The notes: generated by a model not told the origin, from the letters alone. A DNA stretch of 64,000 nt from Macrolepiota albuminosa (GCA_027475525.1 JAMWFC010000115.1:248001-312000), one strand, 5' to 3'. Shown: positions 1-12,155, counted from the first letter of the stretch. Made by a program: numbers and translations.

Positions 1-11
1 CGTCAACACAT

Positions 12-1652
12 GTGCCCTCCCAGCAGTCAGGAACAAAGCGGCAGGATGAGGTGGTCCTGTCAGAAGTGGAGTTTGGAGCAGATGTCCCACGAGGAGCAGA
101 CAGAGTAGTGATGCAGTTTGGAGCAGTGGTGCAGTTTGAGGCACCACTGAGGGCGTATGCATTCGCGGTTCCCATAAAGGACACAAGAACAGATGCCAAA
201 GTAGAAGGGCGGCTCCTGACATTAGCTGCACTTGGTCTGAATGAACCAAGCGACGGGAGTGATTACAGAGAGTCATCAGATAAGACCCCCTCAGAAGGAG
301 AGACCCCCGCTAAATGCCGAGTGCATTTAGACAAAAAACGCAAGAGAAAGGCTCAGAAGAAGCATGAGGCCGCCTGGCAGGCAAAGGTTGATAAAGACTG
401 GGAGGAGCAGGCCACAGGCTGTATTTCTGATGGCCTAGGTGTGTTTGTCAGCGGAATGTCAGTGGAGCGGTCTAATTGGTTCTACGGTGGGGCACTTGAC
501 CGCCACTTTTATTACTTCCAGCTCACAAATACGGTATTCGTGAGTGATGAAGCCTTAGCTGCAAAGACATATGAGGAGGAGAAAGGAGAAAGGTATTATC
601 ATACCTTGAAGGAGCTGGACCGTGTGGTACCAAGGGGATTTCTGATGAATCCCCAGCAATTGCGAAAGCTCCATGAGCTTTCACAGAACAAGTTCAAGTC
701 AGTGTCACTGCGCACTGAAGCCTACTACCTGTTGCGCGAGTTTCAGCGCATCAGCATTAACTGTTACACTACACTGAGGGATAAGACGATGACTCTGGTG
801 TGTACACCAGAGTACGAACACATTTTGCTCCCTCTGGATCTTTCCTCCCATCACACGAACATCGTGGTCATGCCGACCCCAGACGGGTACCTGCGATGGA
901 AGGACCGAGCCGGAAGACTGTTTTTTATGCTCACCGGGTTTGATTCTGAAGGTGTACGTTTCACCTTTGATCTGGACAAACTGGCGCAGAATGTACTCTA
1001 TTTCTGTCAACCAGGAATGATGAATTGAGTGTACAGCATTGCAGTAGATCGAGCGTATCGCATTCACTGGCGTACTCTGCTGGGACATGCCCTTACATGT
1101 GGACTGTCTCCCTCAGGAAGAGCGCGGGAATGCTTTGCAAGGCTGTTGGCCTTGATTTTTGCACGTCCTGGACTGTATTGTGAGGTGGTCACTAATTACG
1201 ACGCCGCTAATCCCAGCACACCGTTTGTACCCATGAGCTGGACTGATGTCCAGTTCCAACCCCCACATTTTGACGTGGCTAATGCTGTCAACATCACTGA
1301 TGCTGACATGCTTTGAGCTATGATAGCCAACCACGTACCCGTCGAGTGGGTAGATCATGCCTATACCTTCGGCGTGGTCTACCTTGAAAATCAGTTTCTT
1401 GTGGCCACAGCATCCATCGACCATTTCCGTGAGGTCGACAATGAACACCATCGTCGACTGGACATCTATAGAGAGCCTCCAGCCATTATACGGTGGGATG
1501 ATTGGCGATTGCCCACAGACGATGATATGATTCGTCTTCACGCATTACTAGCCCGTGAGTTTGCTCAAGGTCATGAGTACCTTGAAAGTGGACTGTACTA
1601 TCCCATGGAGATGAACCCCAACCGTCGAGATTTGTGGCAACACCGTTCTTAA
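12..1652 (+). pseudogene. 3' part of extra ORF (ORF3) of gypsy element X
   Basis: One reading frame runs from the window edge to 1652, interrupted only by TGA at 1026-1028 and 1314-1316; homologous sequence resumes in the same frame after each stop, so both are probably CGA codons mutated to TGA. It aligns with the post-integrase ORF of gypsy A (22442-25350). Shared stretches include PVEWVDHAYT (1338-1367 here, 24910-24939 there), a DNEHH/NNEQHH motif, an R-x-H-W/Y-R-T-L block and a conserved ending. The N-terminal part is rich in charged residues (K/R run near residues 108-118). No signal peptide or membrane segment is visible, so it does not look like a classical Env. Function unknown. It is followed by about 340 bp without a gene, then a polypurine tract and an LTR, which places it at the 3' end of a retroelement whose 5' part lies outside the window. 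Confidence 0.7.
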
Positions 1653-1985
1653 CACGGGCCATATCCCCCATCTCCTTTGCACACTGCCACATCAGTTCAG
1701 GCTCCTACAGCCTCAACATCGTCGGGCCCCGTCACCTCATCATCCTCGGTTAACGTCGACACTGAGATGAAGATCGATATGGCCAGCAAGTTGTCGCGTC
1801 TGCCGTCTGTGTAATTATCATAGGCGGCTCATCTCTTTTTCAATTCATACTGTCGGTTAATGTTGGCGTTGTATTTTTTGACAGATGACTTGGACATTCT
1901 CAAGCCATGGAGGACCGAAGTGCCTCCCTATTTTTTGACCTGAACGAATTGTCCCTCCTTACATAGAGACTGATTACCAGTCTCA

Positions 1986-1995
1986 AAGGGGGGCA
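1986..1995 (+). other. polypurine tract of gypsy element X
   Basis: A run of A and G (AAAGGGGGGCA) lies directly before TGTAAC, the LTR start. Gypsy A has the same arrangement (ATGGGGGGCA then TGTAACGG at 25600). In LTR retroelements this tract primes plus-strand DNA synthesis. The preceding 1653-1985 stretch holds no gene that I can support. Confidence 0.7.
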
Positions 1996-2252
1996 TGTAA
2001 CATATCGTAGTATAGTTAAATAATTAATAGACAATTATATTAATTATTTATTATTACTTTACATACCAGCTGGCTGCCTTACATAAGGCAGCCAATTTTA
2101 CTGTCATAACTCGTAGTACTAGAATCGAATATCAATCTGGTTCTGTAGTGTGACCGTAAGGCTAAGCAATACTTGACTTTGTTTCACTTCAGCCGGTTCT
2201 GTGCCGTCTGTTGAGTTTGTTTTAGTTTTTATTTTGCTGGCAGTCATTTACA
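1996..2252 (+). repeat. right LTR of gypsy element X (3' boundary approximate)
   Basis: It begins TGTAACATATCG directly after a polypurine tract. A matching inverted end TTTACA is found at 2247-2252, giving about 257 bp, comparable with the 182-192 bp LTRs of the related gypsy A. It is AT-rich, with a TTAATTATTTATTATTA stretch. The left LTR is outside the window, so the 3' limit and the target-site duplication cannot be confirmed. Confidence 0.5.
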
Positions 2253-2258
2253 GTCTTC

Positions 2259-3038
2259 TCACCATTTGTGGCACCTTTTTGGCATTGGTTTCGTGGGCAG
2301 CAGGGGCTTTCGCTTGGCTTCAGCCCTAGGGGTGATGCTTGCCCTGTGCTTTCCTTTTGCTGGGGTGTTCTCCTCATTAGTGAAGCTTAGAGCAGGTACA
2401 GATAGAGCAGGGCTCAGGGTGGGCGATCCTCGGTGTTTGTCCTCATCCCCACTCATACCGTCCCCTTCTACTGTTGCCTGGCATTTTGGTTTTTGCTCTT
2501 TTAGGGGTGAGTCTGAGTGTATGCATTTATTGGAGTCTTGTAGGTTACGGGCATCCTTCTTTGTCTTTTTGCAGTTCTTTTTGGGCGTTATGATTTGCTA
2601 CCCATCCATCACTGTGTTGTTTTTTTGCAGCATGGCGTTCATGTCTTCACTCGCCCTTCCTAGGGTGTTATCCACCTCAATATCCATTTGTTTTTCTGGG
2701 TTCATGCTTTGTTCAATTTCAATTTGCTCCTGCATGGGCGGCATTGGAATGGAGGAAAGGGGGGCCTCAGGAGGTGATGATAGGAGGCTGTCTACCTGCA
2801 TCTCCTCCAGTTCATTCATTTCCTGCTGTGGCTGGCGACCTGGAGATCTGGTTACGGCTTCAGCGTAGGATCGCTCTGAGAGGGGGCTTGAGGATCTTTC
2901 CATTTTCTGGATGGTTGGTGCTCTTGGTTGAACTGTTGTGCTATGTCGGGAGGGTATTATCTTTCGTTTTTTCTCCCCTTTTTTTCCGGCTGTTGGTTGA
3001 CCTGGTCTGGGTTGCTCATGATTTTGTGCAGTTTCCAT
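2259..3038 (-). pseudogene. unknown proline/charged-rich ORF, one TAG
   Basis: Minus-strand frame starting at ATG 3038 and ending at 2259, about 260 codons, with one internal TAG (probably a mutated CAG) after residue 146. The product is hydrophilic, with a basic block (KKGEKKRK), an SYAEAV motif, long E/Q/M-rich stretches and a second basic C-terminal region. Low-complexity proteins of this kind often occur as the first ORF of non-LTR retrotransposons, and a short ORF (ATG near 2248) follows immediately downstream, but no reverse transcriptase was found next to it because the X LTR abuts here. I do not assign a function. Confidence 0.35.
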
Positions 3039-3635
3039 GCATTTTTCTTAGTTTTTTTTTTGAGGGGTGTTCTGATTGCTACCCCCACCATTTATACGTT
3101 TGCATATTGCATGTGGGGTGTGCTCACTATATTCTAGTGGTTTGTCCCACTTCGTTCAGTTTTTCCGATTTGTGTTGTTGTGCACTTATGCCTCTGACGT
3201 ATTTGGGGGGGTATGGGGAGGAGTTCTGTACTCCGATACCAACTTGAGTGTATTTTTATAATATCAGCCCTCTGTGGGTCCTTTGGTTTTGCCAGGCTGT
3301 GAGCTAGATCTGCCAATAGCGGTAGAAGTGCTCTGTGCACGTGCCTCTCTGGTAACCATGATGGTGGTCCGGGTTCAAGTTGCCCCCGGTGAGTCGGATA
3401 TATTGCTCTGAAACCTGTGGAGGTGATTCAAGCAAACACAGAAATGCCAAGCTTGGAAGATGTGCAAAGCGATGGACTTGCAAGGGGTGACCACTAGACA
3501 CGGGTTGGAACGTTGAATTTGCCAGTTGTTGAAATACCTGGAGCACAAAATATGAGGCTGCTGCAATGTTGTCAAGGCTATGTTTCAGAGCATGCTTTGC
3601 TCCCTTTCCCATAGTTTTTGTATATATAGATAACA
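3039..3635. other. no clear gene; last exon region of the upstream minus-strand gene
   Basis: From 3635 to about 3380 the minus strand still looks like the decayed last exon of the Ulp1/RNase-H-like gene: it follows a convincing splice acceptor at 3636 but has several stops. From 3380 to 3039 only short frames occur, with no recognisable motif. A poly-T run lies at 3051-3060. Confidence 0.4.
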
Positions 3636-6600
3636 CTGAATGACCATAAGATTAGACCTTGAGAAAATAGTTTCAGTGCCGGCATACATACTCTTTCCCA
3701 CCATGATTTCTTGTCCAACCAGAACAAATCCATATCCTGTTGCTTTGTTGTTGGTGCAGGTGGTCACTTCATAGACTGGTGTAACACCGGCAATACACAG
3801 GATTTCAGGCAGTTTATGCCGCTTCATGATCTCACCCCTTCGTTTGAGTAGCTGCAGGAAAAGAATGAGCTTGCTGTCACAAATAAGGTATAGAACGTCA
3901 TACTGATTTAGTGTTTGCTGATGCAACCACAGCAGCATTTGAAGAATTGCCTGTGGTAGGAACACCACCTTCAAGATTGCTGTTATTTTTCCATCGTATA
4001 GCATGCTCTGATCCAGTACCAATCTCAATACCTTTGTGGCAGTCAAGGATAGCAGTGAGTGCCTCATGAATTTTCCGTTTCTCAGCAGCAGCCTGTCAGG
4101 CAGGTTCAAGTATGGGTAAGGTTTCTGAAGGGGCATCCAATTTCCCTTGTTGCATAAATTGATGAGTTCCAGTTTCACCTTGCTTGGTCTGGTGAGCATG
4201 ACAAAGATCCATCAAAGTGTTGTAGTTGATGAGAATTGGGTCAAATGTGGAGCTTGTAAATGAATTAGAAGATGCTTGTTTGAATTGTAGAGAAGGGAGA
4301 GAGTCAGCAAGAACTTGGGCAATGTGGGCTACATCCTCAGAAAGAGCTTCTTCTTGGACTTCCTCATTGACTTTGAGCATATCAGCACTGTCATCATGAA
4401 TTAGCAATGTATTATGAACAAATAGTATGAAATTTACATGATTTGATCGTCCTCAATAGAGAGGGCTGCACTTGCATAACAAAGTGTGTTCAGTGTGGTC
4501 TCTTCTGCCAGGCCAGCAGGTATAATACTGGCTGCTTGATCAATAGTATCTTGCATATTAACGATGTCCAAATCAGGTTCAGATTCACATTCACTATCGG
4601 AGTCCCATTCGTGGTCACTGTCATTGCTATCTGAGCCATCTCTTTTGTTAACAGACCTGACACATTCTCCAATTTGGTCAGAGTCTTTCCACCATGTTTG
4701 TACAGGAGGCAAAGTGGGTTCTCTTGTGAAAATGTCATTGGCAGAGGCCCCAAGGAGGGCAAATAGTAATTCAGCCTCTTTAAAGACTTGATTTGCGGCA
4801 TCTGAGATCTCTTTGATTGCCAAAGCTGTTGCATTCACTCCCCGGACATCAGAATAAGTATGGCTGTATCCGCTAGCAGTGGCCCTTCCAGTATTGACCT
4901 GGGCAGATAGATGTGCTTTGCGTAGCTGAATGTGAATTTTTGAAACCATTTGCTGGAAGTTCTCTGCTATGAAGTCTTTGACAAACTGTCGACATATCCC
5001 AAAGATATGTTCAATGACCTCTGTTGAATATAGCCAGGGAAAGAATGGCATCGGCTTGTCAAGGTGGTTGCGGTAGATGATTACCAGTTTGAGAAAACCA
5101 TGAATAACTATGTTGCAGATCTGATGACACTGTGAAGAAATAAAATGCCGAGATTTTGAATAATTGTTTATATCAAGAAAGTGCTCCCACATTTCCAGGA
5201 AAAAATGTGCACGTAGAGCCATCACAACATGCTCATGAATGCCTATAGAGCAGTTTTGATATGCATCAGTCAGCTCTCCAAAAATGAAGAGGTAGACTGC
5301 TAAAGCCCACCATTCACGATGGTGTTGATTGATCCAGTCCAGAGTTCCAGCACAGAAAGTACATGTTGCAGCATTATCATCTTGTCGATCCAGCTGATCA
5401 ACATCTCGGCGGTATAGTGGCGATGTACCACTCAGTGCCATATCCCATATCTGACTGTATAAGGCAACATTGTTGGGGAAGGTGAGAACTCAAGTGCCAG
5501 TGGTGACATTGTTTCTGCAGGTCTTTGCAAGATGCTTTGTATCCTGAATTACTGCAAATGGATATTGCTCAATGAAACCAATATCAATAATGATATCTTC
5601 TCTGCTGGAGCCAATGGGATGTAGAATACGTGTTTGTTGACAGCTTGTTGCTTTTGTCTCCAGCATTTGCTGAATATTGCGCTCAATATTACTTCCATCA
5701 GCTGCATATCCAGCAATATGGATGCCTCGATTGATGAGACCTTTGACAAGAGTCCAAAGGTATGAGAAGAGCTGTTCTGCCATCATGCTGTCAGTTATCC
5801 CAAGAGCAGCCAAAATCATGGCTGAAATTTTTGGGATCAGAATCTGCAGAGACCATAGTCGAAGCTGAGACTCTATAAGCATGGTAAAAAGAAGAATGAT
5901 TATATTGAACTCACTTTTGTTGCTTTAACAAGTTGGCCTCTTTCAAGAATTGCTTGAAACTCTGAAATGTCACTAACACAATAGGATTTATTAAGGGTAT
6001 GCCCAGTAATGTAGAATCCTTTTTGCTTATTGTCGTAGTAAGGTCTTAGTGCTGATAATAACTTAGTATCATCGCATGCAAGAACAACAGGATCATTGTA
6101 GCTTAGAGCTTTCAATTGATCTATAATATCTTTGAATGTCTTGTCTGTGATCCTAAAAGAAAAAGGTGATATGCGAGAACTATGAAGCCTGTAGCATACT
6201 CATTAGCAAATAGGTCATAATTAACAAAGAGAGAACTCACTTCAGAGTGCAAGGATCTGGAAGAGGAAGAAACTCCTGCAGTGTTCTAAAAGCTGCAGGA
6301 CTGTGTGTCAGAATAATATGGCTAAATTCTACAAGAGAGTGATGGTGCTGAAAATTTTGCATGCCAAGTCCTCATTGCTCTTTATTGCGCTTGAGAACCA
6401 CACCCTGTAAAAGAGAGCCAAAGAAGTCATATCCCTTGAAATCTCCTGACAATACACCTTTCACATATTGCATTATTGGTGAGCGTCGCATTGCCTGAAA
6501 AGCAGTTAGTTTCTGACTGTATGTTGATTTGACCATGCTCACCTCATCCTCAAGAAGTGGCCGCAAACCAGCACAATTTGCATAGAGGAGAGCAAGGCCT

Positions 6601-7670
6601 TTGTTTTGATACTCTTTGTTGATATACTTGTAGTTTTTATCAGCAGGTTTGGGGACACGCAGCACATTTTTGAAATTCTTGTGACATCCAATGCTTATAC
6701 AGCTAGAGCATGGAGAAACATCCCCACTCGACAATAAAGCTGCATGCCCTGAACATGCTGTTGCATGAATGGTGCCTGGCACCTGGTCATTCTTCCAAAG
6801 CCATTCATTTCATTGAGCAATTTTAACGTAGTGTTTGCGTATCAAAGACAGTTTATGATACTTCCTGCCATATAGATTGCAAGCAATAAATGTGACAGAA
6901 GATCCTCCTCCACCTAGTGCAGCTGTTCGCTCAAGATAAGTGCCGATGTATGGATGTGTCTTCTTGGTTAAGCTAGGGCAAGGTTGAGGAGTGGGGCATA
7001 GAACTTTTAGTTTTGTCTGAGTAGACGTCAAAGATGGTGTGGAGAAAAAAGATGACTTCAGAGTATACATGCCAGCACCAGGGACACTTGGTCTGGGACC
7101 CTTGCATTTCTGGCAGTGCTTGTGATAGTTAAAGACATCAAATGGAGCCTTCATCTTGAGGAAAGTTTCACACCACACATGGCGAACATTCCAAGGACCC
7201 AATACCTCGACCCTCTTGTCAACATTTTGGAGACTGGCTGTGAATGTTAGCAAGCACTTGGCTTCATTGTGGAATAATTGCTTGGTTTTCTGTGCTTGCT
7301 GCTATTTGGCCGACTTAGATTGACCCGGCACTGCTTTTCAGAATAATGTGGATTCATCACAGTTGTCTCTATCTATCGCATCTATCAGGCTTTCATCTTG
7401 CCCATGACTATCTTCTGCCATATCAATGTCACTTCCCTGTTCTTCCTCAGTCCTTCTCCATTTTGCAGGCCTGTCATTGTCAGGCCTGTCATGTGAATCA
7501 CATACATTTTCCTGATGCTCTGTGAATGAAAGAACAGATGAAACATTTTGGATCTCCATCAAGAAATTATTAGAGTTGCTTCCAGATATGTTGCTGCTGA
7601 GAGGCACAAGTCTGCAATAGATTGGATGAGTATGTGATTTAGGATAGGGTGTGTTTTTTCCATGATGAGT
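3636..7670 (-). pseudogene. RNase-H-like, P-element/THAP9-type transposase-like part of the same gene
   Basis: It continues in frame from the protease exon. Visible parts: a Cys/His cluster (KHCQKCKGP, near 7130-7100), a second Cys cluster (CSSCISIGC, about 6700), AADGSNIER (about 5700), QDTKHLAKTCRNN (about 5530) and STEVIEHIFG (about 5020). The D-x-x-H-L-x-K-x-x-R-N and S-T-E-x-x-E-H-x-F-G patterns resemble the catalytic core of P-element/THAP9-like transposases; I recall the whole arrangement as a multicopy Agaricomycete family. Five further introns fit GT..AG rules: 6153-6240, 5871-5914, 4388-4437, 3852-3903 and 3636-3691. In-frame stops are mostly TGA where Arg would fit (for example 7338-7340, about 6794, 6372, 5490, 4096), so the copy is inactivated. 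Transposase activity is inferred from motifs only. Confidence 0.6.
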
Positions 7671-8982
7671 CTACAATAAAAATTTATCAGCAGAACGTTC
7701 AATACTTGCATTCAAATGCATTTCTTTACATGGGCATTTTTCAATATTTGAAACCAACTCATTCTTTTGACATCTTTCCTTTTCGAGCACCAACACTTTT
7801 CACCAAAGACATTGTGAGCAACTGTATTGGCGGCAATGATGCCACATTCAGTTACATCAAATTGCTTCCCATGCTCCAGGCTATTTCCCTTGTTATCAAA
7901 GCAATGCTTGAATTGGCTTTCAAGCCACCATTGAACTTTGGTAAGCATGTTTTTGGGAGCTTTCATGCCTCGATGCGCCAATGAATCACCTAGAGGCTTC
8001 CTTAGCCAAACTTGTTTTGAACCCTGTGCTGAAAAACTTACTATACAAGATGGCACCACTGTCAAAATCAATCTTCATCATAAGCCAGTGCTCTTCTCTT
8101 TCAAGAAAAACTGGAAAAAATAATGAGGTCACTTTCAGATTGTGTATATGGATTTCCAATTGCCTCAGAAAAGAACTATAGGATTTATTTTGGAAGTCAG
8201 CAGCACTGGAAGCTTTCTTCAATTCCCTTGAGAACTGAAGGGTTTCGATGATCACTTTGTCCTGAAGTGATTCATCATCTTCTGCTCATTCCAAAAGATG
8301 GCTGAACATCATATCAATAAGTTCATCATTAAGGCAGCACTGTGATAAAAGGTCTGTGAAAAGCAGTGTCTTTGTAAATGATGCAGCTCCTGATATGTGA
8401 ACTGGCTCCTTCCACAGTAGAGAAAGGAACTCCTGCTTGATTTCATTGAGGAAACTGCTATTTTTTTTTTTGAGAATCAAGCCAAGCCTGTGAGTTTTGG
8501 CATTTCTCCTGCTCGTTGACAAAGCCAATCATTCTGCTCCAGAGCAAAACTGCCCACATTGGCACAAGTGAGTTGGGGAAAGATGGGTCCTCAATAGATT
8601 GTTGACCATCGAGGATAGCCTGATGTATGCTAGCCTGCAGGAATTTGATGACACTGGTGGGAGGAACTTTTTGTGAGAGAAGACAAGACCCATTGTCATT
8701 GGGTGCTATATTGTTGAACCATTTGTGTGGTTGAGGCGTCAGCAATGCTGAGCTGCAAGGTATTTTTGGTGTCTTGAGAACATCTTCTACAGTCGTAGTG
8801 GGTGGTAGGCTAATCTTGCCTACAAACTTGTCTGGAATGCTTAACAAGTTGTTGCAATAGTTAACCAGCCTAAGTGGAACCTCAGCTGCCGGATATGTTT
8901 TTTTCTGCCCAATCTATTCAGCTGGATCAAAGAGAGGCTCATTGATGAGGTCAATGAGTGCAATCACTGTTTGAGCAGACAT
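7671..8982 (-). pseudogene. Ulp1/C48-like cysteine protease part of a multi-exon gene
   Basis: This is the N-terminal part of a gene running down to about 3600. The likely start is ATG 8982; an in-frame TAG follows about 20 codons later. The catalytic triad of the Ulp1/SUMO-protease fold can be followed across splice sites: His in EREEHWLMM (about 8120), Asp in LYSDSLAH, which forms only after removal of a 52-nt intron (7990-8041, GTAAGT..CTCTAG), and Cys in TECGIIAANT. A second intron at 7671-7729 (GTAAAG, branch CTGAT, TTGTAG) restores the next exon in frame. Defects are a frameshift at an A11 run (8461-8471) and a TGA near 8287 between LLE and AEDD. Ulp1-like proteases are often fused to, or neighbours of, fungal and plant transposases. 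The gene is dead in this copy, but its splice signals are still readable. Confidence 0.7.
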
Positions 8983-10159
8983 TTGAAGAGACTCTGAATC
9001 GGACAACTGAGGAGTGTCTGTGCATTGAAACTCTTAATATTCTGCTATGAAAGTAATTTACATAGTCCAATCATGGATGAGCTCGATGTGAGGCTCAATA
9101 GGGCTCAATGTGAGTCAGTTGCTATGCTTTTGACAACTTCTAATTATCATCTGCTGAGTTTGACACCCAAGACCTGCACCAGGGATCAGGCCTCAGCCTA
9201 GACCCCCTTCTGGGACCTGCACCATGACTCAGGCCTGATTACTATATTTGGACAACTAGACCTGAATTGGCTCAGGCCTCATTTTCTTTTTGGGGAGAAA
9301 AAACCTGCACCCAGATCAGGCATTTGGATGAATTGCCAGGGGTCCTCCTTTCTGCCACTTCTCATGTGCAGCGGTTCCTGGATCTCATTTCAGATCAGTC
9401 GATCTCATTCTAAATCTCTAGATAGTCACAGGGCACAGATCTTCGCAATATATGTATTCTTTGTTTCACAATGCAAATAACATGAGAACATGACAAGCAC
9501 AGCGTTGAATGATGATACAGATAGTAGTAGTGCTAAGTAAGAGTTTCTCCGAATAGATGACAGACAGCGAGAATGATGCAAGAGATAAATTGTATGAGTA
9601 TTGTTATTATTACCAAAACTAAGGTGACTATATATGCAAAAACTATACTTACTTGTGATAACTCAGCTTCTTTCTGGCATTCTGAGCAAGTCTTTGTTCT
9701 TCTGAAGTGTTGTATATTGGAGGCTGAGCCATGTATTTTCACAGATGGAGGGGTCAGAGTAAAGATTAAGGCAAAACATGAGTAGACTTGGGCACATATT
9801 TAGCTTCGTCTGATGAAAACTCAAAAACTCTGTATAATTTAAAATTTCTGTCAGAATAGTTATTATGATAAGTGCACCACTCTGTAAGATTGGTTGGAAG
9901 ATCCTTTGAGAGACTTATTCTCATGTTCATTGCAATACTGCAGTCAGTTGGCTATGCCCAACAACAGGTGGTTCTTGAGCAATGATCATATATAACTTTG
10001 AACAGAAATGAGCAAGTCTGAGCTCTCAGCTCAATATTGGCATTGGTGTGTCAAATAGAGGCCAATATCATGTTGAACATCCTATGTCATAAAAACTTTT
10101 ATATTATTCTATGTTGTGAAAACTTTATGTTTTTCTAGACAGTGGACATTACAATATGA
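8983..10159. other. 1.2-kb stretch with no supported gene
   Basis: This is the 5' flank of the Ulp1-like gene up to the KDZ insertion site. It contains three imperfect copies of a CCTGCACC..CAGGC motif at about 9174-9208, 9220-9236 and 9305-9325. A 69-codon minus-strand ORF (9533-9742) has two Cys and a hydrophobic C-terminus, but a GTAAGT inside it suggests that this part is an intron. Nothing else is recognisable. Confidence 0.4.
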
Positions 10160-10167
10160 TGGTGACA
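10160..10167. repeat. left target-site duplication of the KDZ element
   Basis: TGGTGACA here and TGGTAACA at 44893-44900 flank the inverted repeats. They match in 7 of 8 positions, the difference being a G/A transition. An 8-bp duplication is in the range reported for KDZ transposons. Confidence 0.6.
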
Positions 10168-10545
10168 CACCTGTAGCTACCATCTAACACGTATAATTAG
10201 ACATGGCACATGTATTATGTGCCATGTCTAATTAGACAGGTTTTTCTTTACATACCGCTTCCTTCAATAATATGGCTTTAATGTTGAACTTCACTTTCTA
10301 AATGTTGGGCTGGCTAGTCAGGCACTATTGCTGGTGGTGCTGAGGCCATCAGACATGCTGTCAGCAATGTCAGCAATGTTGAATCACAGATGTCGTGTTG
10401 GGTACTTGTCAGAGATGTCTGGAGATAATGCTGACAATTGATCCCACCCCCACCCCTTGCTTGTTGTCAGACATGATGAGCTTGCTCCCTCCCTCAAAAT
10501 TCATCAGAAAATTTCAGAAAAATAGAATAACAATGTAAAACACAT
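10168..10545 (+). repeat. left terminal inverted repeat of the KDZ element
   Basis: It starts CACCTGTAGCTACCA and matches the reverse complement of about 44500-44892 along most of its length, with small differences. Near the outer end lies a hairpin: 18-nt arms TAATTAGACATGGCACAT separated by GTATT. The hairpin is present in both ends. Confidence 0.75.
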
Positions 10546-10597
10546 TATACAGCAAATTCAATGCATAATTTTTATGGAGACAAAGACAAGGTCCAAA

Positions 10598-12155
10598 TTA
10601 GAGGTCAGAAGAAATTTCAATGACCCTGTGCACTTTCTCTGCTAGCTGGGCATCATTGTCATCATCGCTGCTTTCATAATTGTTGCTACCCTTGACATTT
10701 TCTTCAGTATCATATCCCACCTCCAGCACCTCTTTATCTTTCCATTCCTCCTCCCCATGCCCTGCACAGTCCATGTTCATCTCATCTTCTCTCTCTTGGC
10801 GATTTGTTCTGATGTCTAGGATTAGGGAACTCATGAAGCCTGGCAGAGTGGAGAGCTTGCGAAGGCGCTGTATATGAAGGTAGTTGAACTGGTGGAGATG
10901 CTCATGTTGCAGGCAAATCTGATGTGCAAGAATGGTATCTTTTGTGGCAAAAACTTCCTCCATCCTTTTCAGATATACTTCTTTATTACATATATAGGTA
11001 ACAAGTCATTATATTTTGATGTTGAGCTGGTCAATCTCTTTATAAGTGCACTAAATTTTGTAGTACTCATCCATTATTATGCGGGCAGCAGGTGTGACCC
11101 AGGGATGTTCATACACATCCTCATGTGTGTCTGATAGTAAGTCAAAGTCTGCCAGGAATGCATATTCCATGACAAGGTCCTATGAAAGCTCAGGGTAAGG
11201 AGGAGAGAGGGCATGAGCAGCAGCATTGTACTGGTCAAGTGCATTTTGAATGGCCTGTGAGCAAGCTTTGAGGACGTTCCCGATATGTTTGCGTAGTTTG
11301 TATCCTAGATTCACAATGAGATGGCAGTAGTCAAATGTTAAGCAACAAATACCGGTCTGTGACATATTCATCTTAGTTAATTCAAACATTCTTGCCACAA
11401 TCAACCCCTCTAACTTATCAAGACATTGCTGGTAGCGATGCTTGGCTGTCATCTCTGCTGTTGTATTCTACTTGGGGTATGCAGGGGTCCAATGTGTTGT
11501 GATGCCTAGTTTCATCTCAAGGCCTTGTACAACTTGGAGGTCCTTCTCAAGGTTTTCTAAAGCATGACAACGTTCCGTCTCTGTAGATTGTGTATAGTCT
11601 CATGCACCATGTGTTTGGGAGGTGATAACAAGCCATGCTGCCTGTGCTTCATTAAGTTTCTTCCTTGAAAGTGCAATAAAATTCAATACGGCATCCAAAT
11701 AGGTGTGAATTGTACTCACTGGCTTTCTGCAAGATTTACCAACTTGCTGTAATACTCCATCTGTAACGTCTTCTGCAGGGGTTTCCTCGACAGTCCCTCC
11801 AGGTATTCCTTCTCCTCAGTCAACCACTTATTGAACGTTTCAAAGTTGGCAACATTCTGGTCCTTCATCTGTTTCTCCAGCATGAGTAAGCCATTGATGA
11901 GCTTCAACGCTTGCTTGTAGTTATTGACAAGGAAGTTACCTAGAAAAATCTGTCACCTCAGAGTTATGAGGAAGCAAATGTATTTACTGAGGCCTTGATA
12001 AGTCTCTTATTTATCCATATGCTTCAGGTATTCTTGTATGCATTGCTTTTGATGGAAAACACTGGTGTATCGTACAGGTGATGCCAATGCATTGGATTTG
12101 GAGAAGAATCACTCACATCCCTCCAGATCCTTGAGGCCCAGTCCTTTGACATACA
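10598..12155 (-). pseudogene. KDZ transposase, C-terminal part
   Basis: Minus-strand exons match the C-terminal half of KDZ transposases as I know the family: YVKGLGLKDLEGCE just inside the Tc1 junction, LQMEYYSKLVNL (about 11750), LEGLIVARMFELTK (about 11400), YKLRKHIGNVLKA (about 11290) and a charged acidic tail ending at 10598. An intron is visible inside otherwise open frame at 11305-11352 (GTATTTG..ATCTAG, 48 nt); its removal joins SQTG to YKLRKH as the family requires. In-frame stops include TGA after GCE (about 12117) and another near 11600 after THGA, both where Arg is plausible. The first residues border the Tc1 insertion at 12156. Confidence 0.75.
11305..11352 (-). other. intron in the KDZ transposase
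   Basis: A 48-nt GT..AG intron, a multiple of three, so it does not break the frame but adds 16 foreign residues if unspliced. KDZ relatives go straight from S-x-T-G to Y-K-L/M-R-K-H-I, which the splice restores. Confidence 0.65.

Noticed and set aside
2113..2248. Short minus-strand ORF (MTASKIKTKTN..) as the start of a non-LTR element ORF2
   Set aside because: It lies inside the presumed X LTR, is only about 45 codons long and shows no endonuclease or RT motif.
3051..3060. Poly-T run as the 3' poly(A) of a minus-strand LINE
   Set aside because: It lies upstream of the 2259-3038 ORF on the minus strand, the wrong side for a poly(A) tail of that unit.
9533..9742. 69-codon minus-strand ORF with Cys pair and hydrophobic tail
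   Set aside because: A GTAAGT splits it, so the hydrophobic part is probably intron; no second exon could be linked.
10190..10235. Perfect hairpin as a bacterial-type terminator
   Set aside because: It lies in eukaryotic sequence at a transposon end and recurs in the other inverted repeat; no U-run function is expected.
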